From: Actinokineospora spheciospongiae | GTDB taxonomy: Bacteria > Actinomycetota > Actinomycetes > Mycobacteriales > Pseudonocardiaceae | Direction: 5' to 3' | Assembly: GCF_000564855.1 (NCBI RefSeq) | Contig: NZ_AYXG01000155.1 | Span: forward strand, 1 to 63,948 | DNA: 63,948 bases | Part shown: positions 52,309 through 63,948 of the stretch, in pieces | Position numbering within the stretch: position 1 is the stretch's first letter | How the letters are laid out: every line of letters begins with the position of its first letter | The notes under the pieces: generated by a model | What the model saw: only the letters and a program-made list of their open reading frames with translations | Databases searched by the model: none | What the model was told of the DNA's origin: nothing | Translations under genes and position numbers: made by a program

Positions 52309-55058
52309 TGTCCGGAGTGGAGGGTGCCGGTCCCGGTGGTCGGGACCGGTCGGGTGCTCGTCCGGCGGATGGTGAGGGGAGCGTGGTCGACGTGGCTGCC
52401 GGGCCTGCCGTCGAGGTGCGCGCGGCGGGCACCGGTGTCGCCGGTGCGGGCGGGGAGGGTGCGGCCGGCGGACTCCCTGTTGCCGCCGATGCCGTTGGAG
52501 TTGAGGCGGGATCTGGTGGCGCGGGTGATGTCGGCGGCGCTGGCGGGGGTGTTGTCGGCGGCGCAGGTGCGGCTGATGGGCTTGCTGCTGCCGCGCGGTC
52601 GGTGGGTGTCGGTGGTGCGGGCGTGGTTGGCGCCGGGTCTGCCGTTCCGGGTGCTGTCGGCGCGGGTGGTGCATGCGCTGCCGGTGGGAGTGCTGTTGGT
52701 CGCACCGGTGGGGGTGAGGGTGCGGCTGGTGGGACTGTGGGTGGCGTGGGCTCCGGCGATGCCACCGGCACAGGTGCGGGCTTTGTGGGCGCCGCTGGGG
52801 TGAGTGCTGTCGGTTCTGGTGGTGCCCGGGCGGGTGGGGGCGGTCGGGTGAAGCGCGTTGTCCCCCTGGTGCTGGTGGGGGTGCCGTTGCTGGTGGCCGT
52901 GTTCGGGCCGCTGTTCGTCGGGGAGGCTTCGCGGTCGGTGGCGTTTTCCACCGGGGGGCTGCTGGGGACCGACTTCGTCGGGCGGGACGTGCTCCAGCAG
53001 GTGTTGCTGGGCGGGCGGACCGTGGTGCTGGTGGCGCTGGTGGCCACCGGGCTGGCCTACGCGCTGGGGATTCCGTTGGCGCTGGTGGCCGCGACCTCGC
53101 GCAGGCGGTGGGTGGACGAGGTGCTCATGCGCCCGCTGGACCTGGTGCTGGCCGTGCCCTCCCTGCTCGTCCTGGTGCTGGTGGCCGGGCTCAGCTCGCC
53201 GGGCTCCGTGACGCTGGTGGGGGTCGTGGTGGTGGTGCTGGTGCCGGAGGTGGCCAGGGTGGTGCGGGCGGCCGCGCTGCCCGCCGCGTCCGGGCCGGTG
53301 GTGGAGGCCATGCGGATGCAGGGGGAGGGGTGGTGGCGGACCTCCGGCGGGTACGTGGGGCGGTCCGTGCTGCCCACCGTGGTCGCCGACCTCGGCGTGC
53401 GGTTCACCTCCTCGGTGTACCTGGTGGCCTCGGCCGCGTTCCTGGGCGTCGGCGTGGCCCCGGACGCCTCGGACTGGGCGGTGATGGTGGACCGCAACCA
53501 GGGTGGGAGCTACCTGGTGCCCTGGGCGGTCGTCGTCCCCGCCCTGCTGATCGTGTCCCTGTCCGTCGGCGTCAACCTCCTCTTCGACGCCCACTCCACC
53601 GCCGTCCCGCGCACCCTGCCCGACGACCCCGCCGTCACCCCGCCCGCGGGCACGCCGATCCCCGCCACCCCGCCTGTGGACAACCCGGCGTCGAGCGGCG
53701 GATCGCGTCAGACCCCCGCGGTTGGATCGATTCGGGGGCCCCAGCGCACGGATGATCTTGCGGGCAGCGGGCTCGCGGCCCGGGTGCGCGACCTCCGCGT
53801 GGTCGTCGACGGCCGCCCGGTCGTGGACGGGGTGAGCTTCGAGCTGCCCGCCGGGAAAGTCCTCGCCCTGGTCGGGGAGTCCGGCAGCGGCAAGACCACC
53901 ACCGCGCTCGCCCTCCTCGGCGAGGCGCCCGGTGACGTCCACGGCGAGGTCGCCACCGCCGGGTTCGTGGGGTTCGTGCCGCAGCACCCCTCGACGGTGC
54001 TCAACCCCGTGCGCCGGATCGGCGGTGTGCTGCGGGAGGTCGTCCGCGCCCGCAAGCCGGGGACCGACCCCGGTCCCGTGGTCCGCGACGTCCTCACCCG
54101 GGTCGGTCTGGACCCCACGTGGGGGTTCCGCCGCAGGCTGCCGCACCAGCTCTCCGGTGGGCAGCAGCAGCGGCTGGTGCTGGCCCAGACCCTCATCGGC
54201 GACCCGGCCGTGGTGATCGCCGACGAGCCGACCACCGGGCAGGACGCGCTGAGCCGGGGCGAGGTGGCCGCGCAGCTCAAGGGGCTCGCCGACCGCGGTG
54301 TCGGCGTCCTGCTCCTGTCGCACGATCTCGACCTGGTCGACGAACTCGCCGACGACGTCCTCACCCTGCACGCGGGCGTCCCCACCGAGGCCCGCCCGCC
54401 CGAGCCCGCCCCGACCCCCGCCCCCAAGCCGCCGCTCACCGGGCCGACCGTGCTCACCGTCGACGGCCTCAGCGTCGGCTACCGGGGCAACCGCGTGCTC
54501 GACGGTGTCAGCCTCCGGTTGGCCGGGGACGAGTGCGTGGCCATCACCGGGCGCTCCGGGCAGGGCAAGACCACCCTCGCCCGCGCCATCGCCGGGTTGC
54601 ACCGCCCCAGCGCGGGCACCATCACCGTCGACGGCGGCGTGCAGTACGTCTTCCAGGACGCCCGCCTGTCCTTCGACGACCGCAGGCCCGTGCTCGACCA
54701 GGTCGCCCGCACCGCCGTGCGCCTGCGCGGGCTGTCCACACCGGACGCGCGGGACGAGGCCGCCGCCCTGCTGCGCACCCTCGGCCTCGACCCGGCCACC
54801 GCGGCCCGGCGGCCCGGCGCGCTCTCCGGGGGCGAGCTGCGGCGGGCCGCGCTGGCCAGGGCGCTGCTGGCGCGACCGCGCGTCCTGGTGTGCGACGAGA
54901 TCACCGCGGGCCTCGACGCCCGCACCCGGCGGGTGGTGCTCGACCACCTCGCCGACCTGGACCTGGCCCTGGTCGTGGTGACCCACGACGAGGCCGCGGT
55001 CGCCCGACTGGCCGACCGCACCCTGGCCGTCCAGGAGGGCGGCCTGCACAACCGGTAG
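52308..55058 (+). CDS. fused DppC permease and two ABC ATPases with Gly/Ala-rich N-terminus
   Basis: 916 residues from ATG 52308 (TGATG overlap). Residues 2-180 are almost only Gly, Ala and Val with many T-ending codons. From V181 (52848) comes a DppC-type permease: GTDFVGRDVLQQVLLGGRTV, EAMRMQGEGWWRTSGGYVGRSVLPTV. Two ATPases follow: Walker A GESGSGKT near 523 with LSGGQQQRL and IADEPTTG, and GRSGQGKT near 748 with LSGGELRRAALA and VCDEITAGLD. Normally three separate proteins (DppC, DppD, DppF). If the GTG at 52848 is used instead, the low-complexity part is untranslated. Confidence 0.82.
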   Translation: MSGVEGAGPGGRDRSGARPADGEGSVVDVAAGPAVEVRAAGTGVAGAGGEGAAGGLPVAADAVGVEAGSGGAGDVGGAGGGVVGGAGAADGLAAAARSVGVGGAGVVGAGSAVPGAVGAGGACAAGGSAVGRTGGGEGAAGGTVGGVGSGDATGTGAGFVGAAGVSAVGSGGARAGGGGRVKRVVPLVLVGVPLLVAVFGPLFVGEASRSVAFSTGGLLGTDFVGRDVLQQVLLGGRTVVLVALVATGLAYALGIPLALVAATSRRRWVDEVLMRPLDLVLAVPSLLVLVLVAGLSSPGSVTLVGVVVVVLVPEVARVVRAAALPAASGPVVEAMRMQGEGWWRTSGGYVGRSVLPTVVADLGVRFTSSVYLVASAAFLGVGVAPDASDWAVMVDRNQGGSYLVPWAVVVPALLIVSLSVGVNLLFDAHSTAVPRTLPDDPAVTPPAGTPIPATPPVDNPASSGGSRQTPAVGSIRGPQRTDDLAGSGLAARVRDLRVVVDGRPVVDGVSFELPAGKVLALVGESGSGKTTTALALLGEAPGDVHGEVATAGFVGFVPQHPSTVLNPVRRIGGVLREVVRARKPGTDPGPVVRDVLTRVGLDPTWGFRRRLPHQLSGGQQQRLVLAQTLIGDPAVVIADEPTTGQDALSRGEVAAQLKGLADRGVGVLLLSHDLDLVDELADDVLTLHAGVPTEARPPEPAPTPAPKPPLTGPTVLTVDGLSVGYRGNRVLDGVSLRLAGDECVAITGRSGQGKTTLARAIAGLHRPSAGTITVDGGVQYVFQDARLSFDDRRPVLDQVARTAVRLRGLSTPDARDEAAALLRTLGLDPATAARRPGALSGGELRRAALARALLARPRVLVCDEITAGLDARTRRVVLDHLADLDLALVVVTHDEAAVARLADRTLAVQEGGLHNR

Positions 55059-55070
55059 AAGGATCAACCC

Positions 55071-55610
55071 ATGCGCTACGACCTGCGCCAAGCCCGCCCG
55101 GACGACCTCGACGGCGCCCGCTCGGTCATCCTCGACACGCTCTACCGCGACCTGGGCTACGGGTACACCCCCGCCTGGCACGGCGACGTCATCGACCTCG
55201 AGGGCGCCTACCTGCGCACCCCCCGGCACGCGCTGTTCGTCGCCGCGCTGACCCACGACGACGGCCGCGAGGAGGTGGTGGCGACCACCGCCGTCCGGGC
55301 GGTCGCCCCGACCAGCCCGCCGCACCCGGCCTGGCTGGCCGAGCGCTACCCGGCGGGGCGCACCGCGCAGCTCTTCCGCGTCTACGTGCGCCCCGAGCAC
55401 CGCAGGCACGGGCTGGCCAGGGGCCTGGTCGACCTGGCCACCCGGTTCGTCGCCGAGACCCCCGGCTACGACGTGCTCTGCCTGCACACCGACACCCGGG
55501 TCGAGGGCGCCGAGGGGTTCTGGCGGTCGGTGGCCAAGGAGATCCACGACGCCCGCGACGGCGACCCCGCCCGGTTCCAGACCGTCCACTTCGAGATCCC
55601 CTTCGGCTGA
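55071..55610 (+). CDS. GNAT-family N-acetyltransferase
   Basis: 179 residues. Acetyl-CoA loop is VYVRPEHRRHGLARGLVDLATR; earlier parts are RQARPDDLDGARSVILDTLY and RYPAGRTAQLFR. Thirteen bases after the transporter gene with AAGGA before the ATG, so the last gene of the operon. It may acetylate the product or protect against it; not shown. Confidence 0.82.
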   Translation: MRYDLRQARPDDLDGARSVILDTLYRDLGYGYTPAWHGDVIDLEGAYLRTPRHALFVAALTHDDGREEVVATTAVRAVAPTSPPHPAWLAERYPAGRTAQLFRVYVRPEHRRHGLARGLVDLATRFVAETPGYDVLCLHTDTRVEGAEGFWRSVAKEIHDARDGDPARFQTVHFEIPFG

Positions 55611-55668
55611 GCCCGCCAGGGGAAACGCCGCAGGTGGAACTCGGTTCAGGTGTCCGCGGCCGATCACC

Positions 55669-59321
<3,653 letters not shown>

Positions 59322-59335
59322 CCCCGGAGGTCCAC

Positions 59336-59370
59336 GACGGTGGGGGTGCCCGGCGGGCACCCCCACCGTC
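59336..59370 (+). terminator. pheST terminator
   Basis: Perfect 16-bp stem (59336-59351 with 59355-59370) with a 3-base loop, followed by TGTTTC; 14 bases after the pheT stop. Confidence 0.9.
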
Positions 59371-59504
59371 TGTTTCGGACGCCCGTTTTCCCCGTCCGGG
59401 TGCGCGATTCCCCCGAACGGCTACGCCCCGCGGCCGTGTCGGGCGGCGGCATCGGGCGGTCGGTCGCGGAGAGTGGACCGGACAGTGCGAGAAAGGGGCA
59501 GCAG

Positions 59505-61118
59505 TTGAGAAGAATCGTGGCGATCGCCGCCGCGGCCGGTGTCGTGGTCGGGGGTGCGGCCTCGGCGCCCGCGGTCTCGGCCGCGCCCGCCGACACCCCG
59601 CCCGCCCAGGTGGCCTACGACCCGGCACCGATCGGGTGGGGCGCCTGCGCGAACCGGGGACTGGCCCGGCTCGGCGCGGAGTGCGGGTTCCTGGAGGTCC
59701 CGCTGGACTACGCCGAGCCCACCGGCACGAAGATCAGGATCGCGGTGTCCCGGATCAAGGCGAAGGTGGCCCCGGAGCAGTACCAGGGCGTCGTGATCAC
59801 CAACCCGGGCGGCCCGGGGGGTTCGGGCCTGGTGCTGTCGGTGCTCGGTGGGATCGTGCCGAACGGCGCGGGCCTGTCCTACGACTGGATCGGCTTCGAC
59901 CCGCGCGGCGTCGGCTCCAGCGAGCCCGCCCTGACCTGCGACGGGAACTACTTCTCCTACAACCGGCCGTTCTACGTCCCGGTCACCCCGGAACTGGAGC
60001 AGACCTGGCTCGACCGGTCCAGGGGCTACGCCGCCGCCTGCGGCGCGGCGGGCGGTGACCTGCTCGACCACGTCAAGACCACCGACACGGTCCACGACGT
60101 GGACGCGCTGCGCAAGGCCCTCGGCCAAGAGCAGATCAACTACTACGGGTTCTCCTACGGCACCTACCTGGGCCAGGTCTACGCGACCCTCTACCCCGAG
60201 CGCGTGCGCCGGATGGTGCTCGACGGCAACGTCGACGCGCGCAAGGTCTGGTACCGGGCGAACCTCGTCCAGGACGTGGCGTTCGACAGGAACATGTCCG
60301 TCTACTTCGACTGGATCGCGAAGAACGACGCGGTCTACCACCTGGGCACCACCGGCGAGGACGTGCGGAAGCTGTTCTACGCCCAGCAGGCCGCGCTGCT
60401 CGAAGCACCGGCGGGCGGCGTCATCGGCCCCGACGAGTGGATCGACGCCTTCCTCCCCGCGGGCTACTACGTCTTCGGCTGGGAGGACATCGCCGAGGCG
60501 TTCTCCGCGTGGGTCAACCAGGGCGACCACGGCCCGCTCAAGAAGCTCTACGACGCCGCCCACGGCCAGGGACCGGGCAGCGACAACGTCTTCGCCATGT
60601 ACCTCGCCGTCCAGTGCACCGACGTGCAGTGGCCGACCAGTTGGAACCGGTGGCGGGCCGACAACTGGATGACCTTCCTCCGCGCCCCGTTCGAGACCTG
60701 GGGCAACGCCTGGTTCAACGCCCCGTGCCTCACCTGGCCCGCGAAGGCGGGCAAACCGGTCGAGGTCGACGGCCGGAAGGCGCCCGGCATCCTGCTGATC
60801 AGCGAAACCCTCGATGCGGCGACCCCGTTCGAGGGCAGCCTGGAAACCCGCGCGCGGTTCCCGAAGTCCGCCCTGATCGAGGGCGTCGGCGGCACCACGC
60901 ACGCCGGTTCGCTCAACGGCGCGTCCTGTGTGGACAAGCAGGTGGCCGCCTACCTGGCCACCGGCGAACTGCCCGCGCGCAAGCCGGGCCGCGTCTCCGA
61001 CGCCACGTGCGACCCGCTGCCGCAGCCGGACCCGCAGGCACCCGCGCACCGGCGGTCGGCGGACGCCGACACCACCCGCGACATCCTCCGGGAACTGATC
61101 CGGGGCGTCCGTCCCTGA
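59505..61118 (+). CDS. secreted tripeptidyl aminopeptidase-like alpha/beta hydrolase
   Basis: 537 residues starting at TTG 59505, six bases after GAAAGGGG; no better start keeps the signal peptide (RRIVAIAAAAGVVVGGAASAPAVSAAPAD). Hydrolase markers are VITNPGGPGGSGL (oxyanion), GFSYGTYLGQVYATLYPERVRRMVLDG with the Ser nucleophile, a C-terminal Asp in ETLDAATPFEG and His in GGTTHAGSL. The fold and length match TAP/SlpD-type enzymes that trim tripeptides from exported proteins. Its stop directly abuts the convergent hydrolase gene. Confidence 0.9.
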   Translation: MRRIVAIAAAAGVVVGGAASAPAVSAAPADTPPAQVAYDPAPIGWGACANRGLARLGAECGFLEVPLDYAEPTGTKIRIAVSRIKAKVAPEQYQGVVITNPGGPGGSGLVLSVLGGIVPNGAGLSYDWIGFDPRGVGSSEPALTCDGNYFSYNRPFYVPVTPELEQTWLDRSRGYAAACGAAGGDLLDHVKTTDTVHDVDALRKALGQEQINYYGFSYGTYLGQVYATLYPERVRRMVLDGNVDARKVWYRANLVQDVAFDRNMSVYFDWIAKNDAVYHLGTTGEDVRKLFYAQQAALLEAPAGGVIGPDEWIDAFLPAGYYVFGWEDIAEAFSAWVNQGDHGPLKKLYDAAHGQGPGSDNVFAMYLAVQCTDVQWPTSWNRWRADNWMTFLRAPFETWGNAWFNAPCLTWPAKAGKPVEVDGRKAPGILLISETLDAATPFEGSLETRARFPKSALIEGVGGTTHAGSLNGASCVDKQVAAYLATGELPARKPGRVSDATCDPLPQPDPQAPAHRRSADADTTRDILRELIRGVRP

Positions 61119-61958
61119 TCACCCCTCGGGTCCGGCGTGCGCGCCGGACCCGAGGTCTTCCAGGAAGCCGCCGACGGCCTCGGTGAACTCCTCCGGCCGC
61201 TCCAACCAGGGGACGTGCCCGGTGTCCAAGGTGACCCGGGTGGCGTTCGGCAACGCCTCGACCAGGGAATCGACCGCCCAGCGCGGACGCAGGTCGTGCC
61301 TGCCGTCGACGACGAGCACGGGGACGGCGAGGTCCGCGCACGCGGCGAGCAGGTCCGCCTCGTCACCGTCGCGGCCGACCACGGCGTTGACCTCGTGGTT
61401 GATCGGGAACCACGGGGTGGCCATGGCCTCGGCGAGCGCGCGGGCGCGGCCCCGGTCGGCGAAGTCGGCGGTCCACTGCAGGACGGCCAGCTCGCGCTCC
61501 TCGTCCTCGGTGCGCTCCCGCTCCCGCAGCCGGGTCCACGCGGCGAGGTCGTCACCGAGCCGGGCGCGGAAGGCGGCGGTGAACTCGGCGTGCCAGCCCG
61601 GGGACAGGCCCACCCCCGCCAGGTAGACCAGGCCGGTCACCCGGTGCGGGTGGGCCAGCGCGTACCGCAGGGCCAGGTCGGCGCCCCACGAGTGGCCGAG
61701 CAGCGCGGTCGCGGCGAACCCGGAGTGCGCCCGCACGTCGTCGAGGTCGGCGACGAACCGGGCGGTGGTGAACGGCCCGCGCCGCTGCGACCGCCCGCCG
61801 CCGCGCTGGTCCCAGCGCACCACCCGGCCCGGCAGCGCCACCGCGTCGAACATGTCCCACAGACCCGGACCGCCGTGGCAGCAGATCACCGGGTCGCCCA
61901 CCCCGGTCGCCGTCGCCCACAACCCGCACCCATCGTCGGCCCGCACCGCGTTACCCAT
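61119..61958 (-). CDS. alpha/beta hydrolase, proline iminopeptidase-like
   Basis: 279 residues. ICCHGGPGLWDMFD (HGGPG), WDQRGGGRS and GHSWGADLALRYALAHPHRVTGLVYLAG are the S33 iminopeptidase signatures; the acid is in VDGRHDLRP and His in DTGHVPWLERP. ATG 61958. No signal peptide, so it acts in the cytoplasm on N-terminal prolines or related esters/amides. The stop codon touches the neighbouring stop with no gap. Confidence 0.88.
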   Translation of the reverse strand: MGNAVRADDGCGLWATATGVGDPVICCHGGPGLWDMFDAVALPGRVVRWDQRGGGRSQRRGPFTTARFVADLDDVRAHSGFAATALLGHSWGADLALRYALAHPHRVTGLVYLAGVGLSPGWHAEFTAAFRARLGDDLAAWTRLRERERTEDEERELAVLQWTADFADRGRARALAEAMATPWFPINHEVNAVVGRDGDEADLLAACADLAVPVLVVDGRHDLRPRWAVDSLVEALPNATRVTLDTGHVPWLERPEEFTEAVGGFLEDLGSGAHAGPEG

Positions 61959-61994
61959 GTCGCGATCATCCCCCGGCCGGGTAGGTTCGGTCCC

Positions 61995-62639
61995 ATGGAC
62001 CAGGCACGGGTGCGGACGGTGAACGTCGGCAAGTCCCTCCCCATCGAGGCGAAGATCGGGCGCAGCGGCATCGACAAGCGGCCGGTGACCGGCCCGGTGG
62101 CCGTCACCGCCCCCGGCCCCGGCGGCAGCGGCCTCGCGGGCGACGACATCTGCGACGTCGCCAACCACGGCGGACCCGACCAGGCCGTCTACGCCTACGC
62201 CAGGGAGGACCTGGACCGCTGGGCGGAGGAACTGGGCAGGCCGCTGACCGACGGGCAGTTCGGCGAGAACCTGACCACCACCGGCATCGACGTCAACGCC
62301 GCCGAGGTCGGCGAGGTCTGGCGGATCGGCGACGAACTGGTGCTCCAGGTCACCACCCCGCGCATCCCCTGCCGCACCTTCGCGGTGTGGCTCGACGAGC
62401 GCGGCTGGATGAAGACCTTCACCCAGCGCGCCCTGCCCGGCGCCTACCTGCGGGTCCTGCGCCCGGGCGCGGTCCGCGCGGGCGACCCGATCGTCGTCGA
62501 GCAGCGCCCCGGCCACGGCATCACCATCGCCCTCACCTTCCGCGCCACCACCCTCGAACCGGAACTGCTGCCCCGCCTGGACATCGACGGCATGCCCGAC
62601 GAGATCCGGCGCAAGGTCCGCCGCCGGATCGGCGCATGA
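61995..62639 (+). CDS. MOSC domain protein
   Basis: 214 residues. MOSC features are VNVGKSLP, DICDVANHGGPDQAVYAYAREDL, GQFGENLTT and the cysteine in TPRIPCRTFAVWL. YiiM-like members bind the molybdenum cofactor and can reduce N-hydroxylated compounds. TAGGTT (61984-61989) lies just upstream of ATG 61995, suggesting a leaderless message. ATGA overlap with the NUDIX gene. Confidence 0.88.
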   Translation: MDQARVRTVNVGKSLPIEAKIGRSGIDKRPVTGPVAVTAPGPGGSGLAGDDICDVANHGGPDQAVYAYAREDLDRWAEELGRPLTDGQFGENLTTTGIDVNAAEVGEVWRIGDELVLQVTTPRIPCRTFAVWLDERGWMKTFTQRALPGAYLRVLRPGAVRAGDPIVVEQRPGHGITIALTFRATTLEPELLPRLDIDGMPDEIRRKVRRRIGA

Positions 62640-63094
62640 GCCGCCGGTCGCTGCGCGTCGCCGCCTACGCCGTCTGCCTGGAGAACGAGGAGGTGCTCCT
62701 GGCCCGCTGGGTCGGCCCCAGCGGCAAGCGCTGGACCCTCCCCGGCGGCGGCATCGACCACGGCGAGGACCCCCTCGACGCCGCCGTCCGCGAGGTGTAC
62801 GAGGAAACCGGCTACCAGGTCACCGTCGACTCCCTGCTGGGCGTCGACTCCATCCGCCGCAACCTCCCCGGCGCCCTCGCCGACACCGACTGGCACGGCC
62901 TCCGCGTCATCTACGCCGCCACCATCGCGGGCGGCGAACTCCGCTTCGAGGAGGGCGGCTCCACCGACATGGCGGCCTGGGTCCCCCTGGCCGAGGTCGC
63001 CGCCCTCGACCGCACCGAACTGGTCGACACGGCCCTGGAACTGGCCCGAACCCGCCCCCCGACCGGCCGCCTCGACGGCATCCTCCCGGCCTGA
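62636..63094 (+). CDS. NUDIX hydrolase
   Basis: 152 residues. The complete Nudix box reads [24 protein letters not shown] (G-x5-E-x7-REVYEETGY). The N-terminus [18 protein letters not shown] is usual. Cleaves nucleoside diphosphates linked to another moiety; exact substrate unknown. Co-transcribed with the MOSC gene. Confidence 0.9.
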   Translation: MSRRSLRVAAYAVCLENEEVLLARWVGPSGKRWTLPGGGIDHGEDPLDAAVREVYEETGYQVTVDSLLGVDSIRRNLPGALADTDWHGLRVIYAATIAGGELRFEEGGSTDMAAWVPLAEVAALDRTELVDTALELARTRPPTGRLDGILPA

Positions 63095-63152
63095 CCCCGG
63101 GGGCGGACACCGGCGGGAGCGCGGCCGGGGGCACGCCCTATCCTCAACGCCC

Positions 63153-63836
63153 GTGTCCCGTGCTCCGATGATCGCGCCCAGCATCCTGTCCGCCGACTTC
63201 GCCCGGCTGGCCGACGAACTCGCCGCCATCCAGGGTGCCGACTGGGTGCACGTGGACGTCATGGACGCCCACTTCGTGCCCAACCTCACGCTCGGACTGC
63301 CCATTGTGGAGTCGCTGCTCAAGGTGACCGACATCCCGATGGACTGCCACCTGATGATCGAGGACCCGGACCGGTGGGCCGTGGGGTACGCCGAGGCGGG
63401 GGCGCACAACGTCACCGTGCACGCGGAGGCGGCCGGGGACCCGGTGAAGATCGCCAGGGACATCCGGGCGGCGGGGGCGAAGGCGGGGCTGTCGATCAAG
63501 CCGGGGACGCCGCTGGAGCCGTACGTGGAGGTGTTGAAGGAGTTCGACACGCTGCTGGTCATGTCGGTGGAGCCCGGGTTCGGCGGGCAGAGCTTCATCG
63601 CCGATGTGCTGTCGAAGGCTCGGGCGGTGCGTGACCTCGTCGACACCGGGCACCTGGACCTGCTGGTGGAGATCGACGGTGGGATCAACGCGGACACCAT
63701 TGAGCAGGCTGCTGAGGCTGGGGTGGACTGCTTCGTGGCCGGGTCGGCTGTTTACGGGGCTGATGACCCGGGGCGGGCGGTGCGGGCGTTGCGGGAGCAG
63801 GCTGCTTCCGCGCATCACCGGTTCGGTCGGGCTTAA
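63153..63836 (+). CDS. rpe: ribulose-phosphate 3-epimerase
   Basis: 227 residues. [72 protein letters not shown] and [13 protein letters not shown] hold the metal ligands (His, Asp, His, Asp) and catalytic aspartates. Interconverts ribulose- and xylulose-5-phosphate. TATCCT (63139-63144) ends eight bases before the GTG, so the message is probably leaderless. Confidence 0.95.
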   Translation: MSRAPMIAPSILSADFARLADELAAIQGADWVHVDVMDAHFVPNLTLGLPIVESLLKVTDIPMDCHLMIEDPDRWAVGYAEAGAHNVTVHAEAAGDPVKIARDIRAAGAKAGLSIKPGTPLEPYVEVLKEFDTLLVMSVEPGFGGQSFIADVLSKARAVRDLVDTGHLDLLVEIDGGINADTIEQAAEAGVDCFVAGSAVYGADDPGRAVRALREQAASAHHRFGRA

Positions 63837-63877
63837 CCAGGTGGTCTTGTTCTAAAGCCCGGGATTTTGTCGTCGGC

Positions 63878-63924
63878 GCCCGGGTGGGTGGATTTGCTTG
63901 GGCGGGGCCCCTACAGCGATCATG
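63878..63924 (-). repeat. dispersed intergenic repeat, copy B (inverted relative to copy A)
   Basis: Read on the minus strand it starts CATGATCGC and ends ATCCACCCACCCGGGC, the same ends as copy A at 1-42. It stands 41 bases after rpe. Nothing else is recognised in 63837-63948. Confidence 0.5.
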
Positions 63925-63948
63925 CGCCCAGTGTGACCGAGTGGGGCT

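Noticed and set aside
52324-52803. Separate 159-codon gene in another plus-strand frame
   Set aside because: Its G-ending codons are suggestive, but the protein is Val/Arg/Leu-rich with no motif, and the TGATG junction supports the permease frame. Recorded as an open question in the findings.
51378-55667. Very long antisense open frame (over 1400 codons) across the importer genes
   Set aside because: It is the mirror of high-GC coding sequence: Ala/Arg/Gly/Pro-rich, no domain, and all real motifs lie on the plus strand.

Overview
The window is very GC-rich, uses GTG starts freely, has many genes with a -10 box only 6-8 bases before the start codon, and carries mycothiol-type and actinobacterial families (maleylpyruvate-isomerase fold, DUF1844, SSI inhibitor, TerC). 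It therefore looks like an actinomycete chromosome. The mix best fits the Pseudonocardiales (Actinokineospora/Amycolatopsis-like), but no rRNA or other marker here fixes the genus.

Layout. 1-5.5 kb: two tandem TIR/DUF2510 membrane proteins, a VOC protein, two coupled hypotheticals and a J-domain/NERD nuclease-like protein. 5.6-13.6 kb: an ABC permease with an unusual hydrolase-ABC ATPase fusion, a TerC exporter behind a yybP-ykoY manganese riboswitch, an S9 peptidase and a secreted SSI protease inhibitor. 13.7-26.1 kb: a decayed IS4-type element, then mostly single genes: oxidoreductase, DHA2 drug exporter, tiny secreted M15-like peptidase, diaminobutyrate-type aminotransferase, hydrolase, FKBP, secreted endonuclease, UvrD-like helicase, orphan Phd antitoxin and MBL hydrolase. 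26.2-41 kb: acyltransferase, DinB-like protein, uvrA, an orphan YcaO cyclodehydratase with a small upstream ORF, a fatty-acyl-AMP ligase with a coupled small ORF, a Sua5-family protein, and dctA divergent from a DcuS/DcuR-like two-component system.

41-63.8 kb: the conserved infC-rpmI-rplT-rRNA methyltransferase block (infC begins with AUC) and pheS-pheT are separated by about 12 kb of inserted genes (43.69-55.61 kb). This insert is the most interesting part of the window. A Fur/Zur-type palindrome lies on the -10 box of one tightly overlapping operon. The operon encodes an ATP-grasp ligase, a DUF364 heavy-metal-chelation-type protein, an SbnA-like PLP synthase, an enolase-superfamily epimerase, an MFS exporter, a methyltransferase and a complete nickel/peptide-type ABC importer, followed by a GNAT protein. 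The plan (make, export, re-import, metal-responsive operator) is that of a metallophore, but I recognise no described pathway with this enzyme set. In the importer the second permease and both ATPases are one 916-residue polypeptide with a Gly/Ala/Val-rich N-terminal extension. After pheT come a secreted tripeptidyl aminopeptidase, a proline-iminopeptidase-like hydrolase, MOSC and NUDIX proteins and rpe.

A short dispersed repeat occurs in opposite orientations at the two ends of the window. I found no tRNA, rRNA, CRISPR array or prophage.
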